Source: Sulfurimonas sp. HSL-3221 (lineage in GTDB: Bacteria; Campylobacterota; Campylobacteria; Campylobacterales; Sulfurimonadaceae). From it: 64,000 nt of DNA. The stretch spans positions 496,001-560,000 of the forward strand of contig NZ_CP087998.1 in NCBI RefSeq assembly GCF_021044585.1, given 5' to 3'. Both the position numbers and the translations under genes were made by a program. The notes below the pieces were generated by a model that saw only the letters and a list, made by a program, of their open reading frames with translations, ran no database searches and was not told the DNA's origin. Numbering within the stretch: the first letter of the stretch is position 1; each line of letters opens with the position of its first letter. Of the stretch, positions 36,174 through 44,448 are shown piece after piece.

Positions 36174-39158
36174 ATGCAGGCCAAGCTCTACGCCTACCTG
36201 AAAAAGGGTAGCCTCCCCGACGTACTGATCTGCGAAGATGCCGCCGAAGCGCAGCAGCTGCATGACCTCTGCCGATTCAAGGCGATCGAGGCCGTCGTTC
36301 TCCCCGACTTCCGCGCGACCTGGCTCGACGATCTCCGCCCCTTCAGCGAAGAGCTGAGCCAGATGGCCGAGGCGCTGCGCCGCTACTATGAAGCAGATAA
36401 AAAACCCCTTGTCATCGCCCCCTTCAAGAGCCTCCTTTTCCCGCTGCCCAAAACGAACCTCCTGCGCACGAAGCCCATCGCCTTCGGCGACCGCCTCGAC
36501 CTCTCCGGCCTCAAGACGGAGCTGCTGCACTGGGGCTATAGCTTCGTCGACCTCGTGGAGGTGGAGGGGGAGGTCTCCTTCCGCGGCGACATCATCGACG
36601 TCTTCGCCCCCGGCACGGAAAGCCCTTACCGCATCTCCCTCTTCGACGACGAGATCGAGCAGATCAAGGCCTTCGAGGTGGAGACCCAGCGCACCGTCGG
36701 CGAGGAGCTGGAGGGGTTCGAGCTGCACAGCGCCCCCTACGCCTTCGACGAGGCCGGGTACGAGCGTATCGTGAGCGCCGTTGAGGCGTCTGCCAGCGAC
36801 AGCTTCGTCAAGGACATCGACTCCCTGGGCTTCTGGTACCTGGGAGACGACGCCGAGAACTTCCTCGCGGGCAAAAAGGTCGCCTCAGTCAAACGCCTCG
36901 ACGCGATGATCGGCGAGGCCTACACCCTCAACACCCCGCAGGTAGAGGCAACGGATTTTGAATCCGTCGCGGTGCTCCCCGAGGACGACCGGGTCAAGGC
37001 CCTTGCGGTCACCGACGTCAAAACCCTGCTGGAGGTCCACCCGAACAAGAAGGTGACCATTATCGCCAGCAGCGACGCGCAGCTGAAGCAGGCGGGGATC
37101 TTCGACACGAAGGGAATGACGGTCAAACGCTCCGGCGAGATCGTCAACCTCATTACCGACACCGAGCTTATCATCTCCCTGAACAAGCCGGTGCGCAAGA
37201 AGCGCCGCCGCAAGAGCAGCCTGCTCCTCGACGACCTCAAACCGGGCGACTACGTCGTCCACGAGGAGCACGGGGTCGGGATCTTCGAGGCCATCGAACA
37301 GGCGGAGATTTTGGGTAGCGTGCGCGACTTTATCGCCATCAGGTACCAGGGCGACGAACGGGTCCTGCTGCCGGTGGAGAACCTCGACGCCATCGACCGC
37401 TACATCGCGGGCGCCGGGGCGCCGCCGGTGCTCGACCGCCTGGGCAAGGGGAGCTTCGGCCGCCTCAAGGAGAAGGTCAAGAAGCGCCTCTTCGAGATCG
37501 CCTCGGAGATCGTCAACACCGCCGCCCAGCGCGCGCTCATCAGCGCCCCGGTCATCGAGACCGATGCGAAGGAGCTGGCGGCGTTCCAGTCCCGCGCGGG
37601 CTTTGAGTACACGGAGGACCAGGCGCGCTCCATCGCCGAGATCATCGCGGAGATCGGCAGCGGCCACGTGATGGACCGGCTCCTCAGCGGGGACGTCGGC
37701 TTCGGCAAGACCGAGGTGGCAATGAACGCGATGTTCGCCGCGGCCTCCGCGGGCTACCAGTCGGCCGTCATCGTCCCGACGACCCTGCTCAGCTCCCAGC
37801 ACTTCGCCTCGCTCAAAGAGCGCTTCGCCGAGTATGACTTCCACATCGCCAAGATCGACCGCTTCGTCACCCCGAAGGTGAAGAAGGCCGTCGAGGCGGG
37901 GCTGGCCGAGGGGACCATCGACATGGTCGTCGGTACCCACGCGCTCTTCGGGACGAAGTTCGCCAAGCTGGGCCTCGTCGTTATTGACGAAGAGCACAAG
38001 TTCGGGGTGAAGCAGAAAGAGAAGCTCAAAACCCTCTATGAGAAGACGCACCTGCTCACCATGAGCGCCACGCCGATCCCGCGCAGCCTCAACCAGGCTC
38101 TCAGCTCCATCAAGACGCTCAGCACCCTCATGACCCCTCCGGGCGAACGGCAGGGGGTGCGGACCTTTGTCAAGGCCTACGACGAGAAACTCGTCAAAGA
38201 GGTCATTTTGCGCGAGCTGCGCCGGGGCGGGCAGGTCTTTTACGTCTACAACTCCATCGACCATATGCCCATAAAGCTCGGCGAGCTCAAGGCGATCCTC
38301 CCCGACCTGCGCATTTTGATGCTCCACTCGCAGGTCGGCGCGGTCGAGACGGAGAAGGAGCTGCTGAAGTTCCAGGACGGCGAGTACGACCTGATGCTGG
38401 CGACCTCTATTATCGAGTCGGGCATCCACATGCCGCGGGTCAACACGATGATCATCGACGGGGCCGACCGCTTCGGCATCGCGGACCTGCATCAGCTCCG
38501 TGGCCGCGTCGGCCGGGGCCACACGGAGGGGTTCGCCTACTTCATCGTCGAGGACAAGGAGCTCATTACCGAGGAGGCGAAGAAGCGCCTCGTCGCCCTG
38601 GAGTCCAACTCCTTCCTCGGCAGCGGCTCCGTGCTCGCCTACCATGACCTGGAAATCCGGGGCGGGGGGAACCTCGTGGGCGACGCGCAGAGCGGGCACA
38701 TCAAGAACATCGGCTACTCTCTTTACCTGCGGATGCTCGAGGACGCCATCAAGGAGCTGAGCAACAAGAAAGAGACCCCCAAGGCGAAGGTGGACCTCAA
38801 GCTCGCCGTCAGCGCCTACATCAGCGACGAGCTCGTCGCCGAAGACCGTCTGCGCCTGGAGCTCTACCGCCGCCTCAGCCTCTGCGAGACCCCGACGGAG
38901 GTCTACGAGATCGAGGAGGAGGTCACGGAGCGCTTCGGACGCCCGGACGGCCCGACCAAGCAGTTCTTCGAGCTGATGGTCATCAAACTGATGGGGCTGG
39001 AGAAACACATCAAGATGCTCAGCTCCTACGGCCAGAACATTACGGTAGAGTACCTGAGCGGCGCTAAAGAGTACGTCACCGCCGACAGCAAAGACGACGA
39101 CGACATCATCAAGGCCGTGCTGCACTACCTGCGCACGGCGAAGCCGAAGGTGCTGTAA
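36174..39158 (+). CDS. mfd: Transcription-repair coupling factor Mfd
   Basis: Translocase that removes RNA polymerase stalled at lesions and recruits UvrA. 994 aa, close to the H. pylori length and shorter than E. coli (1148). UvrB-like N-terminus (~1-330), RNA-polymerase-interacting domain (DLKPGDYVVHEEHGVGIFEA, ~352), helicase lobe 1 with Walker A GDVGFGKTEVAM (~504) and DEEHKFG (~605), lobe 2 with the ESGIHMPRVNT and QLRGRVGRG motifs (~745-780), TRG motif (SVLAYHDLEIRGGGNLVGDA, ~820) and a C-terminal domain. A diverged copy of its last 30 codons lies at 41959-42048. Confidence 0.97.
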   Translation: MQAKLYAYLKKGSLPDVLICEDAAEAQQLHDLCRFKAIEAVVLPDFRATWLDDLRPFSEELSQMAEALRRYYEADKKPLVIAPFKSLLFPLPKTNLLRTKPIAFGDRLDLSGLKTELLHWGYSFVDLVEVEGEVSFRGDIIDVFAPGTESPYRISLFDDEIEQIKAFEVETQRTVGEELEGFELHSAPYAFDEAGYERIVSAVEASASDSFVKDIDSLGFWYLGDDAENFLAGKKVASVKRLDAMIGEAYTLNTPQVEATDFESVAVLPEDDRVKALAVTDVKTLLEVHPNKKVTIIASSDAQLKQAGIFDTKGMTVKRSGEIVNLITDTELIISLNKPVRKKRRRKSSLLLDDLKPGDYVVHEEHGVGIFEAIEQAEILGSVRDFIAIRYQGDERVLLPVENLDAIDRYIAGAGAPPVLDRLGKGSFGRLKEKVKKRLFEIASEIVNTAAQRALISAPVIETDAKELAAFQSRAGFEYTEDQARSIAEIIAEIGSGHVMDRLLSGDVGFGKTEVAMNAMFAAASAGYQSAVIVPTTLLSSQHFASLKERFAEYDFHIAKIDRFVTPKVKKAVEAGLAEGTIDMVVGTHALFGTKFAKLGLVVIDEEHKFGVKQKEKLKTLYEKTHLLTMSATPIPRSLNQALSSIKTLSTLMTPPGERQGVRTFVKAYDEKLVKEVILRELRRGGQVFYVYNSIDHMPIKLGELKAILPDLRILMLHSQVGAVETEKELLKFQDGEYDLMLATSIIESGIHMPRVNTMIIDGADRFGIADLHQLRGRVGRGHTEGFAYFIVEDKELITEEAKKRLVALESNSFLGSGSVLAYHDLEIRGGGNLVGDAQSGHIKNIGYSLYLRMLEDAIKELSNKKETPKAKVDLKLAVSAYISDELVAEDRLRLELYRRLSLCETPTEVYEIEEEVTERFGRPDGPTKQFFELMVIKLMGLEKHIKMLSSYGQNITVEYLSGAKEYVTADSKDDDDIIKAVLHYLRTAKPKVL

Positions 39159-39229
39159 AGCGGTCTGGATTCTCGGCGTAACAGAGTGTGATGCCGGGGA
39201 AAGTGCTGAAAGAGAGCGGAGAGGGCTGA

Positions 39230-39247
39230 CCGCCGGGGCCCCGGCGG
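39230..39247 (+). terminator. GC-only palindrome between mfd and a convergent gene
   Basis: CCGCCGGGG followed by its exact complement CCCCGGCGG gives an 18-bp perfect palindrome, 72 bases after the mfd stop and 20 bases from the end of the opposing gene. It could serve as a bidirectional termination hairpin, though no T-tract follows on either strand. Confidence 0.45.
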
Positions 39248-39266
39248 CTGCGGGAGAAGCGGCAAC

Positions 39267-39785
39267 CTAGGCGATCTTGAGCGCACGCGCCTCTTCGAAG
39301 CTTTTGGACGCCGCGCGCAGGGGGGTTCTTTTGAGCTCGTCGTAGATGGTGTCGAGTTTCTCTTCGGAATCCATGCGCTTGAGCTCTTTCTTGTCCAGGT
39401 CGGCGGCCTCGACAAGCTCGTTCCAGACGGAGCTTTCGTCCAGCGAAAAGGCGTGGACGCTAATGCCCTCGTAGTCGAAAACGGCATCGCCGGCGATGTC
39501 GGTGAAGTAGAACGCCGTCAGGGTTTCGGGGGAGAAGAGGCCTTTGTAGCGTGCGAAGGCCGCTTCGAAGTCGTCGAAACTTTCCAGCTCTCCGGCGAAG
39601 AAGAGCATCTTATCGTCGTCCGCGACGGCAATGGCCTGCTTGAGGACGGTCAGGGGCTTCGTCTTGCCCTCGGTGACGACGAGCGCGCCGCGGTAGCCGT
39701 AACGGCCTGCTACGCCGAGTGCGCCTTTGAATGACGGCTGCCATTCGAGTTTGTTTTCATAGATGTAATCGATCGGTGTTCCCAT
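39267..39785 (-). CDS. Hypothetical cytosolic protein
   Basis: 172 aa without signal peptide or membrane helix. Recognisable blocks only to the eye: YIYENKLEWQPSFKGALGVAGRYGYRGALVV, KPLTVLKQAIAVADDDKMLFF and an acidic C-terminal half. I do not recognise a family. ATG at 39785 is preferred over 39809 because AGGA lies seven bases upstream. It lies alone between mfd and selO on the minus strand, the first gene of the accessory locus; codon use is GC-rich like the core genome. Confidence 0.65.
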   Translation of the reverse strand: MGTPIDYIYENKLEWQPSFKGALGVAGRYGYRGALVVTEGKTKPLTVLKQAIAVADDDKMLFFAGELESFDDFEAAFARYKGLFSPETLTAFYFTDIAGDAVFDYEGISVHAFSLDESSVWNELVEAADLDKKELKRMDSEEKLDTIYDELKRTPLRAASKSFEEARALKIA

Positions 39786-40037
39786 GGGAGTTCCTATGTG
39801 TGAACCCATCGTAAAAAAGTCATGAATGAACGAAATATTATCTCTGCTTCCGCGTTCTGAAATCTTTGCAATGCAATTCGAGATGTGCTTCGTTCAAGTT
39901 GTGTGCGAGCACCGGAATAAGAGATAGCTGCCGTTACGCTTGTAAGAAGAACAAAACGAATGCATATACCGTGCTACGGCCGGAAGACGGCCGCGGAAAA
40001 GCCGGTGGCGCCGTTACACGCGCACTATTGCTTGCAT

Positions 40038-41771
40038 TTACGACGAACAGGTGACGTGGGAGATACCGGCGATCTCGAAGTATTCGGTGGGCTTTTTCCT
40101 GTAGTACTTCGCCGCGACTGCTTCGGACTGCTCGGCGTAGGGGTCGGTCATAACCGCCTGCAGCTCCTTGATAAGCGTATAGTCCCCGTCGGCGGCCTGC
40201 TGATAGGCCGGGACGAGGAACCACTCCCTCAACGTGTACTTGGGGTTGACGGCTTTCATTTGGCGTGAGAGCGCTTCGCGCGATTCCGGCGAAGCGGCGT
40301 TGATGTCGTCGGGGTTGGTCGCCTGTACGACACTCTTCCACTTCTCCAGCCATTCGCTCCAGCGGTTCAGCAGCGCCGCATCTTTGACCCCGTCACCGTA
40401 AAAGCTCTTCGTCAGCGGGGCGATATCTTCGGGCACCGATGAGAGTTCGCGGAAGAAGATGGTGTAATCCACCCCCGTCTCGAGCATCAGCGTGATGAGT
40501 TCATTGAACAGCGGTGCATCCAGCTTACGCAGTCCCAGCTTGGATGCCCACATGGGGATCATTTTCCCCTGCATCGCTCGTGCGAATCTGAGCGTCAGCA
40601 TGTCCAGCTCGTTCACGGCCTTTTCATCGGCAGCCAGCAGCGGCTTCAGCGCGCTGCAGAACATGGCAAAGTTGGTCTCTGCCGCCTGGGGCTGGTTCAG
40701 GAAGGAGAAGTGGTCCCCTCCGCCCGTCCATGGCTGGTAGCGCGGGTCGAACATCTCGATGAACCCGAAGGGGCCGTAATCGAGGGTGAAGCCGCCGGCG
40801 GCAGTGTTGTCGCTGTTGAAGTTGCCCTGGCAGTAGCCCACGCGTATCCACTCTGCCACCAGCGTGGTGAGACGGTCGCGGAACGCCGTTGCCAGCAGGA
40901 GCACTTTGTCCCGGAGGGGCAGGGTGGCGTCGATGGTGTCGCTGTATTCGCGCTCACAGAGGTGCAAAACGATCTGCTCGAGCTCCTCCAATGCTTTGGG
41001 GTGCTCGTTCTTGCGCGCCCGCCGGCCGAAAAGCTCGACCTGGCCCACCCGGATAAAAGAGGGGGCGACCCGCGTCGTGATGGCCACGGCCTCCTCGAGC
41101 ATGACCTCGGGGTTTCGCGAGTAGGAGCCGTTGTTGAACCACGGCCGCGCGACCGTCTCCGTCTGTGAGGTGTAGAGGCTCAGCGAGCGTGACGTCTTGA
41201 CGCCCAGGGCGTGCATGTGCTCCTGCGCCAGAAACTCGCGGATGCTGGAACGCAGGACGGCGCGGCCGTCGGCACCGCGGCAGTAGGGTGTTCTGCCGCC
41301 GCCTTTGAGCTGCATCTCCCAGCGCTGCCCTTTTATGACCGCTTCAAGGATGGAAACCGCGCGCCCGTCGCCGTAGCCGTTGCCCGTACGGAAGGGGCAC
41401 TGCTCGTAGTACTCGGTCCCGTAGATGGAAAGCGCGTACCCCGTCGCCCAGCCCCGGCGGCGCAGCGGCTCGGGGAGCTGCGAGCTGTCGCCTGTAAACA
41501 TCCGCATAAACTCCTCCGAGGTCGCCAGCGCGTCGCTAAAGCCCAGTTCGCGGAAAAAGGTCTCGCTGTGCGCGATGTACACGGGGGTTTCTATGGGCGT
41601 AGGGTTCACAGGCACATAATGCCCGCTGAAGACCTGCCGCGGCGCGTGGTCAACGCCGTCCGCCGTCGCCTCGGGGTCGGATGTCAACGTGTCCATGAGC
41701 GAATAATCCGCCAGCGCCGCGAGATCGTCAAGGCTCTTTACCGCTGTAGGGTTTTCAAATGTTGCTTTCAT
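40038..41771 (-). CDS. selO: SelO/YdiU-family protein adenylyltransferase
   Basis: 577-aa pseudokinase-fold enzyme that AMPylates proteins (Ser/Thr/Tyr), linked to redox homeostasis. Motifs: [20 protein letters not shown] and [20 protein letters not shown] (~150-190), and [25 protein letters not shown] (~311-335), holding the catalytic/metal residues. The C-terminus HVTCSS has Cys third from the end, where eukaryotic SelO has selenocysteine, so redox control by this Cys is likely. ATG at 41771 has AAAGGAAA upstream. Complete. Confidence 0.93.
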   Translation of the reverse strand: MKATFENPTAVKSLDDLAALADYSLMDTLTSDPEATADGVDHAPRQVFSGHYVPVNPTPIETPVYIAHSETFFRELGFSDALATSEEFMRMFTGDSSQLPEPLRRRGWATGYALSIYGTEYYEQCPFRTGNGYGDGRAVSILEAVIKGQRWEMQLKGGGRTPYCRGADGRAVLRSSIREFLAQEHMHALGVKTSRSLSLYTSQTETVARPWFNNGSYSRNPEVMLEEAVAITTRVAPSFIRVGQVELFGRRARKNEHPKALEELEQIVLHLCEREYSDTIDATLPLRDKVLLLATAFRDRLTTLVAEWIRVGYCQGNFNSDNTAAGGFTLDYGPFGFIEMFDPRYQPWTGGGDHFSFLNQPQAAETNFAMFCSALKPLLAADEKAVNELDMLTLRFARAMQGKMIPMWASKLGLRKLDAPLFNELITLMLETGVDYTIFFRELSSVPEDIAPLTKSFYGDGVKDAALLNRWSEWLEKWKSVVQATNPDDINAASPESREALSRQMKAVNPKYTLREWFLVPAYQQAADGDYTLIKELQAVMTDPYAEQSEAVAAKYYRKKPTEYFEIAGISHVTCSS

Positions 41772-41801
41772 GGTTGTTTCCTTTAGCCTTTACGTCGGGC
41801 A

Positions 41802-41863
41802 TGCAAAAATGGTTCGGTTATCTCTCTTTGGAGGTGCCCTATATTCAAACGGGCATTTTTGCA
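41802..41863 (-). promoter_or_regulatory. Inverted repeat in the selO upstream region
   Basis: TGCAAAAATG at 41802-41811 and its exact complement CATTTTTGCA at 41854-41863 are separated by 42 bases. They lie 31-92 bases upstream of the selO start in a region that must contain its promoter (TAGAAT on the minus strand just upstream). Could be paired operator half-sites; no regulator identified. This and the mfd-tail fragment are the only features I see in the gene-free 41772-42104. Confidence 0.35.
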
Positions 41864-41958
41864 GGCTATTCTAAAAAGTGCTATTAATGAGGTTTGGTAC
41901 AAACGTTCGGTGTTTTTTCTTTAAGGAGCAGGGTCGTCGAATTTGGCAGGGCTGTTCA

Positions 41959-42048
41959 AAAGAGTATGTCACGGCAGATAGCAAAGACGACGACATCATT
42001 AAGGCTATCCTGCACTGTCTTAGGACGGTGAAGCCGAAGGTGTTGTGA
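41959..42048 (+). pseudogene. Diverged duplicate of the last ~30 codons of mfd
   Basis: Translates as KEYVTADSKDDDIIKAILHC then LRTVKPKVL and a stop, against KEYVTADSKDDDDIIKAVLH YLRTAKPKVL at the end of intact mfd (one Asp codon missing, four substitutions). Most DNA differences fall in third codon positions (TAT/TAC, ACG/ACC, GCA/GCC, GAT/GAC, ATT/ATC, GCT/GCC), so the piece diverged as a working gene in another lineage before it arrived here. Upstream of the Lys codon similarity ends. Marks the left edge of the TIR-caspase module. Confidence 0.85.
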
Positions 42049-42104
42049 CGTTTAATTAGAGTGACCCTAACCTTCATCCCACCTCTGAAGAGATGGGGGA
42101 AAAG

Positions 42105-42236
42105 TTATTTACCTTTTGACTTGTTTGAGTCACCACCACCCATTGATTCAGAAGGTTTTTTATCAAGTCCACGTTGACCATAGCCAGTTCCTGGCTTAAC
42201 AATTGGCTTCGTAGGCTTCTCTTTCTTATCTGCCAT
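42105..42236 (-). CDS. Possible internal translation product: 43-aa tail of the membrane protein
   Basis: Within the membrane-protein frame, ATG at 42236 (MADKKEKPTKPIVKPGTGYG...) is preceded by GGAGAGAA, with GGAG 8 bases upstream. The start falls a few residues after the last helix, so a soluble copy of the hydrophilic tail could be made. Comparable internal starts occur in some toxin/defence genes; here it is only a sequence-based possibility. Confidence 0.25.
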   Translation of the reverse strand: MADKKEKPTKPIVKPGTGYGQRGLDKKPSESMGGGDSNKSKGK

Positions 42237-42788
42237 GATATTCTCTCCATTTTGCTGAATTGTAATCATTGTACTTGCAGCTAGTATTAGTAATAAGAGC
42301 AATGATAGAATCGTAGTAACAACAGCTTTTCTAATTAATCTAGCTCTACGTATGATATTAATTCCATTATATCGAACCGCACGTTCTGCACCATGCATCA
42401 TCGTTAAAAGACCTTGAGTTTTTGTCCAAGAATTATCAGGAATTTTGGACATTAGAAAAATTCGTTGATCTACTCCATAATTAGTAAACTTTCCAAGTCG
42501 CATTCCAAAAAGAGCTATTAAAATACTCGTAAGCGACATAACAAAAAATGGAATTACAATCCAAAGTAATGCGCCATTTTCTGTAACTTTGAACGAGATG
42601 CCTATTAAAACAACATTGAGCCAAAGGATGGTTTTGATTATATTAAATTGATGTGGAATGGAGGAACCTAGTAAAAGGTCCAATTCTTTTCGAATAGCAT
42701 CGTAATGTAATCTAAGATTGTGCTCATAGCTCTCGATATGTTGTTTATCTAATTCTTTTTTGAGCTTCTGTTCATCGCGGAATTTCAT
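42105..42788 (-). CDS. Three-helix membrane protein of a TIR-caspase module (possible effector or regulator)
   Basis: 227 aa. Charged N-terminal helix (1-40), transmembrane hairpin (~50-67 and ~73-96), a ~55-residue cytosolic loop, a third helix (~154-175) and a 50-residue hydrophilic Lys/Gly/Ser tail (KKEKPTKPIVKPGTGYGQRG ... SKGK). The plan resembles SLATT or PycTM membrane effectors of signalling-based phage defence; I cannot assign it firmly. Third gene of the AT-rich operon, 43 bases after the caspase gene. A good Shine-Dalgarno and ATG inside it could also make the tail alone. Not part of the two-gene TIR-caspase system I know of. Confidence 0.75.
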   Translation of the reverse strand: MKFRDEQKLKKELDKQHIESYEHNLRLHYDAIRKELDLLLGSSIPHQFNIIKTILWLNVVLIGISFKVTENGALLWIVIPFFVMSLTSILIALFGMRLGKFTNYGVDQRIFLMSKIPDNSWTKTQGLLTMMHGAERAVRYNGINIIRRARLIRKAVVTTILSLLLLLILAASTMITIQQNGENIMADKKEKPTKPIVKPGTGYGQRGLDKKPSESMGGGDSNKSKGK

Positions 42789-42831
42789 TGTGGCAAATAC
42801 TTTCTTTCACTTGCATACCAAAAAATCATAT

Positions 42832-43791
42832 TTATATTCTGTTATTATTGACAAGATTCCAGTAATGGACACCGAGTGCCGTCAATTTGCAACCTGTCGA
42901 ATGCATTGCTGCATAGTACATATGTTCTTCTTTCACAGGAACGACTAAATTAATACGATTATATTTTTGAAGAATTCTAAACTTTTCAATGTTTTCATCA
43001 TCCGGATTGTCACTATCAGGTTCAAAACTAGGATCTAAAGCAAATTCAACTCCTGGTTCATCAAATAACTCAACAATTTTTTTGAGATCTGTTAATGCGA
43101 TTGGTGGTTGTACTTTTCTCAGAGTGGTGAAGGTTTTTACATTGGTTTTAAATATTGGACGTTGTTCCCACGGACCAAGTGACTGATCAATGTGCGCGTA
43201 AATACTGCCAGGCGTTATATCTCCAACCAAGTTTGAAGCACTTCCGTTTAAAGCATCAACTAGTAAAGTTGTAAAGACTCCAGATCCATTTTTTTCTTCA
43301 GCATACTGAGTACTGCTTGATGCCGTTAAAATGGTAAGACCCTCTTTCAATAAAGCGCTGTTTCCTGTAGATGCTGGAGTTCCTGCGATGCCTGAATGAC
43401 AACTATCTAAAATTATGATCTTGTTTTTAGCTGGTGAGTCATTAGCTATAGTCAATAAGTTGTCAAGTGAAAAGCCATCGTCTCCACGCGTACATTCAGA
43501 AGTAACAAGGTAACCACCAGTATTCTCAATATATCCATGACCCGCAAAATAAAAAAGTGCGATATCATTATCGTCTTTGAAAAGTTCTTCCACACTATCT
43601 TTTAATTTAGCTCGACTAATTGCATTTGTTGGGTTAGATGCAGTTTCATGTCGAGCAGAAAAATTTAATGATCCATCACTATGTCTTTCTAAAATACTTT
43701 TGACTGCATATGAGTCATTGACGCAACCAAAAAGTGATGAAAGATTTTCATAGTAGTCAATTCCTACAATTAATGCTTTTCTCATATTCAA
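42832..43791 (-). CDS. Caspase-like (peptidase C14) protease, type IV Thoeris-like effector
   Basis: 319 aa. Caspase fold at ~1-190 with the His loop IALFYFAGHGYIEN (His85) and Cys loop IIILDSCHSGIAG (Cys131). A C-terminal domain (~225-319; LKKIVELFDEPGVEFALDP, ILQKYNRINLVVPVKEEHMYY, LTALGVHYWNLVNNNRI) could be the ligand-sensing part. Next to a TIR gene this matches type IV Thoeris (recalled from 2025 work): the TIR makes N7-cADPR, which activates the caspase to digest host proteins and stop phage. ATG overlaps the TIR stop by four bases. No signal peptide, so cytosolic. Codon use is AT-rich, unlike neighbouring core genes. Confidence 0.88.
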   Translation of the reverse strand: MNMRKALIVGIDYYENLSSLFGCVNDSYAVKSILERHSDGSLNFSARHETASNPTNAISRAKLKDSVEELFKDDNDIALFYFAGHGYIENTGGYLVTSECTRGDDGFSLDNLLTIANDSPAKNKIIILDSCHSGIAGTPASTGNSALLKEGLTILTASSSTQYAEEKNGSGVFTTLLVDALNGSASNLVGDITPGSIYAHIDQSLGPWEQRPIFKTNVKTFTTLRKVQPPIALTDLKKIVELFDEPGVEFALDPSFEPDSDNPDDENIEKFRILQKYNRINLVVPVKEEHMYYAAMHSTGCKLTALGVHYWNLVNNNRI

Positions 43792-44189
43792 CCCCAGTCA
43801 CGAATTGCTTTTGCAATTGAGCTAGATTGCCATTTTACAATTACATCCGCGTTATCTTTGACAATTGTCGAAGTCTTTTCTGCACCCCATGGTTCGATAG
43901 CAATTATTGGCTTTCTATATGCGACAGCAATGTCAATTTCTTTGTTTATCCACTTGCTATATGTTGAATATACTCCAGCAAGGATCAATATGCAACTAGT
44001 TCCTTTGATTTTGGCATCAATCGCTTCTCTGAGTTGCTTGTCCGTGCCATTTGTATGAATTGGGTCATGTCTTGGGACGGAGTGATCGTAAAAACTAATC
44101 CCTTGATTCGCAATCATTTGAACAACCTTGTCATATGCGTCACTATAGGCCCATGAATGACTGATAAACAATCTATACGTTTTTGACAT
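43788..44189 (-). CDS. ThsB-like TIR-domain protein (MTH538/DUF1863 type)
   Basis: 133-aa stand-alone TIR-like domain: RLFISHSWAYSDAYDKVVQM (~6-25), DHSVPRHDPIHTNGTDKQLR (~35-54), IDAKIKGTSCILILAGVYST (~57-76) and SKWINKEIDIAVAYRKPIIAIEPWG (~78-102). Glu84 in the WINKE segment is the expected catalytic residue for NAD processing in ThsB-type proteins. Likely senses phage and makes a cyclic ADP-ribose signal for the caspase encoded next to it. First gene of the operon; AAGGAAAA precedes the ATG. AT-rich, apparently horizontally acquired. Confidence 0.88.
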   Translation of the reverse strand: MSKTYRLFISHSWAYSDAYDKVVQMIANQGISFYDHSVPRHDPIHTNGTDKQLREAIDAKIKGTSCILILAGVYSTYSKWINKEIDIAVAYRKPIIAIEPWGAEKTSTIVKDNADVIVKWQSSSIAKAIRDWG

Positions 44190-44339
44190 GACTTTTCCTT
44201 TTTTACCTACTATTCATTAGTGCATATTCTATGTAAAACAACCTTTGATCATGAAAAAAAATCAAACTGTTGGTATGTGATACATGGTGATATCAACGCA
44301 AGCAGCCGGATTGACCCGCAAAGCGATGCAGTGCCGATT

Positions 44340-44432
44340 ATGAAAAATCTCACAGTAGCAATGATCGGTGACGTTGTCGGGCGGCCGGGGCGGTCGATGA
44401 TAAAACAGCACCTGCTGCGGCTCAAGATATAG
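44340..44432 (+). pseudogene. Duplicate of the first ~28 codons of the YmdB-family gene, copy A
   Basis: Reads MKNLTVAMIGDVVGRPGRSM then IKQHLLRLKI and stop. From the ACAGTAGCAATG stretch it matches the start of the intact gene at 50006 in 71 of 75 bases; three of the four changes are third-position. Similarity ends within a few bases of where copy B ends. It lies 151 bases upstream of the divergently oriented TIR gene and marks the right edge of the TIR-caspase module. Confidence 0.88.
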
Positions 44433-44448
44433 CGGTATCTCAAGTCGG

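Noticed and set aside
36885-39125. 746-residue open frame antisense to mfd
   Set aside because: It mirrors the strongly conserved mfd and its translation has the Asp/Val/Leu/Arg bias typical of the reverse strand of a GC-rich gene; no motif or signal.
44340-44432. The YmdB-head fragments as functional small proteins
   Set aside because: They have start and stop codons, but their sequence is that of the parent's metal-binding first strand and lacks a Shine-Dalgarno sequence; remnant status explains them better.
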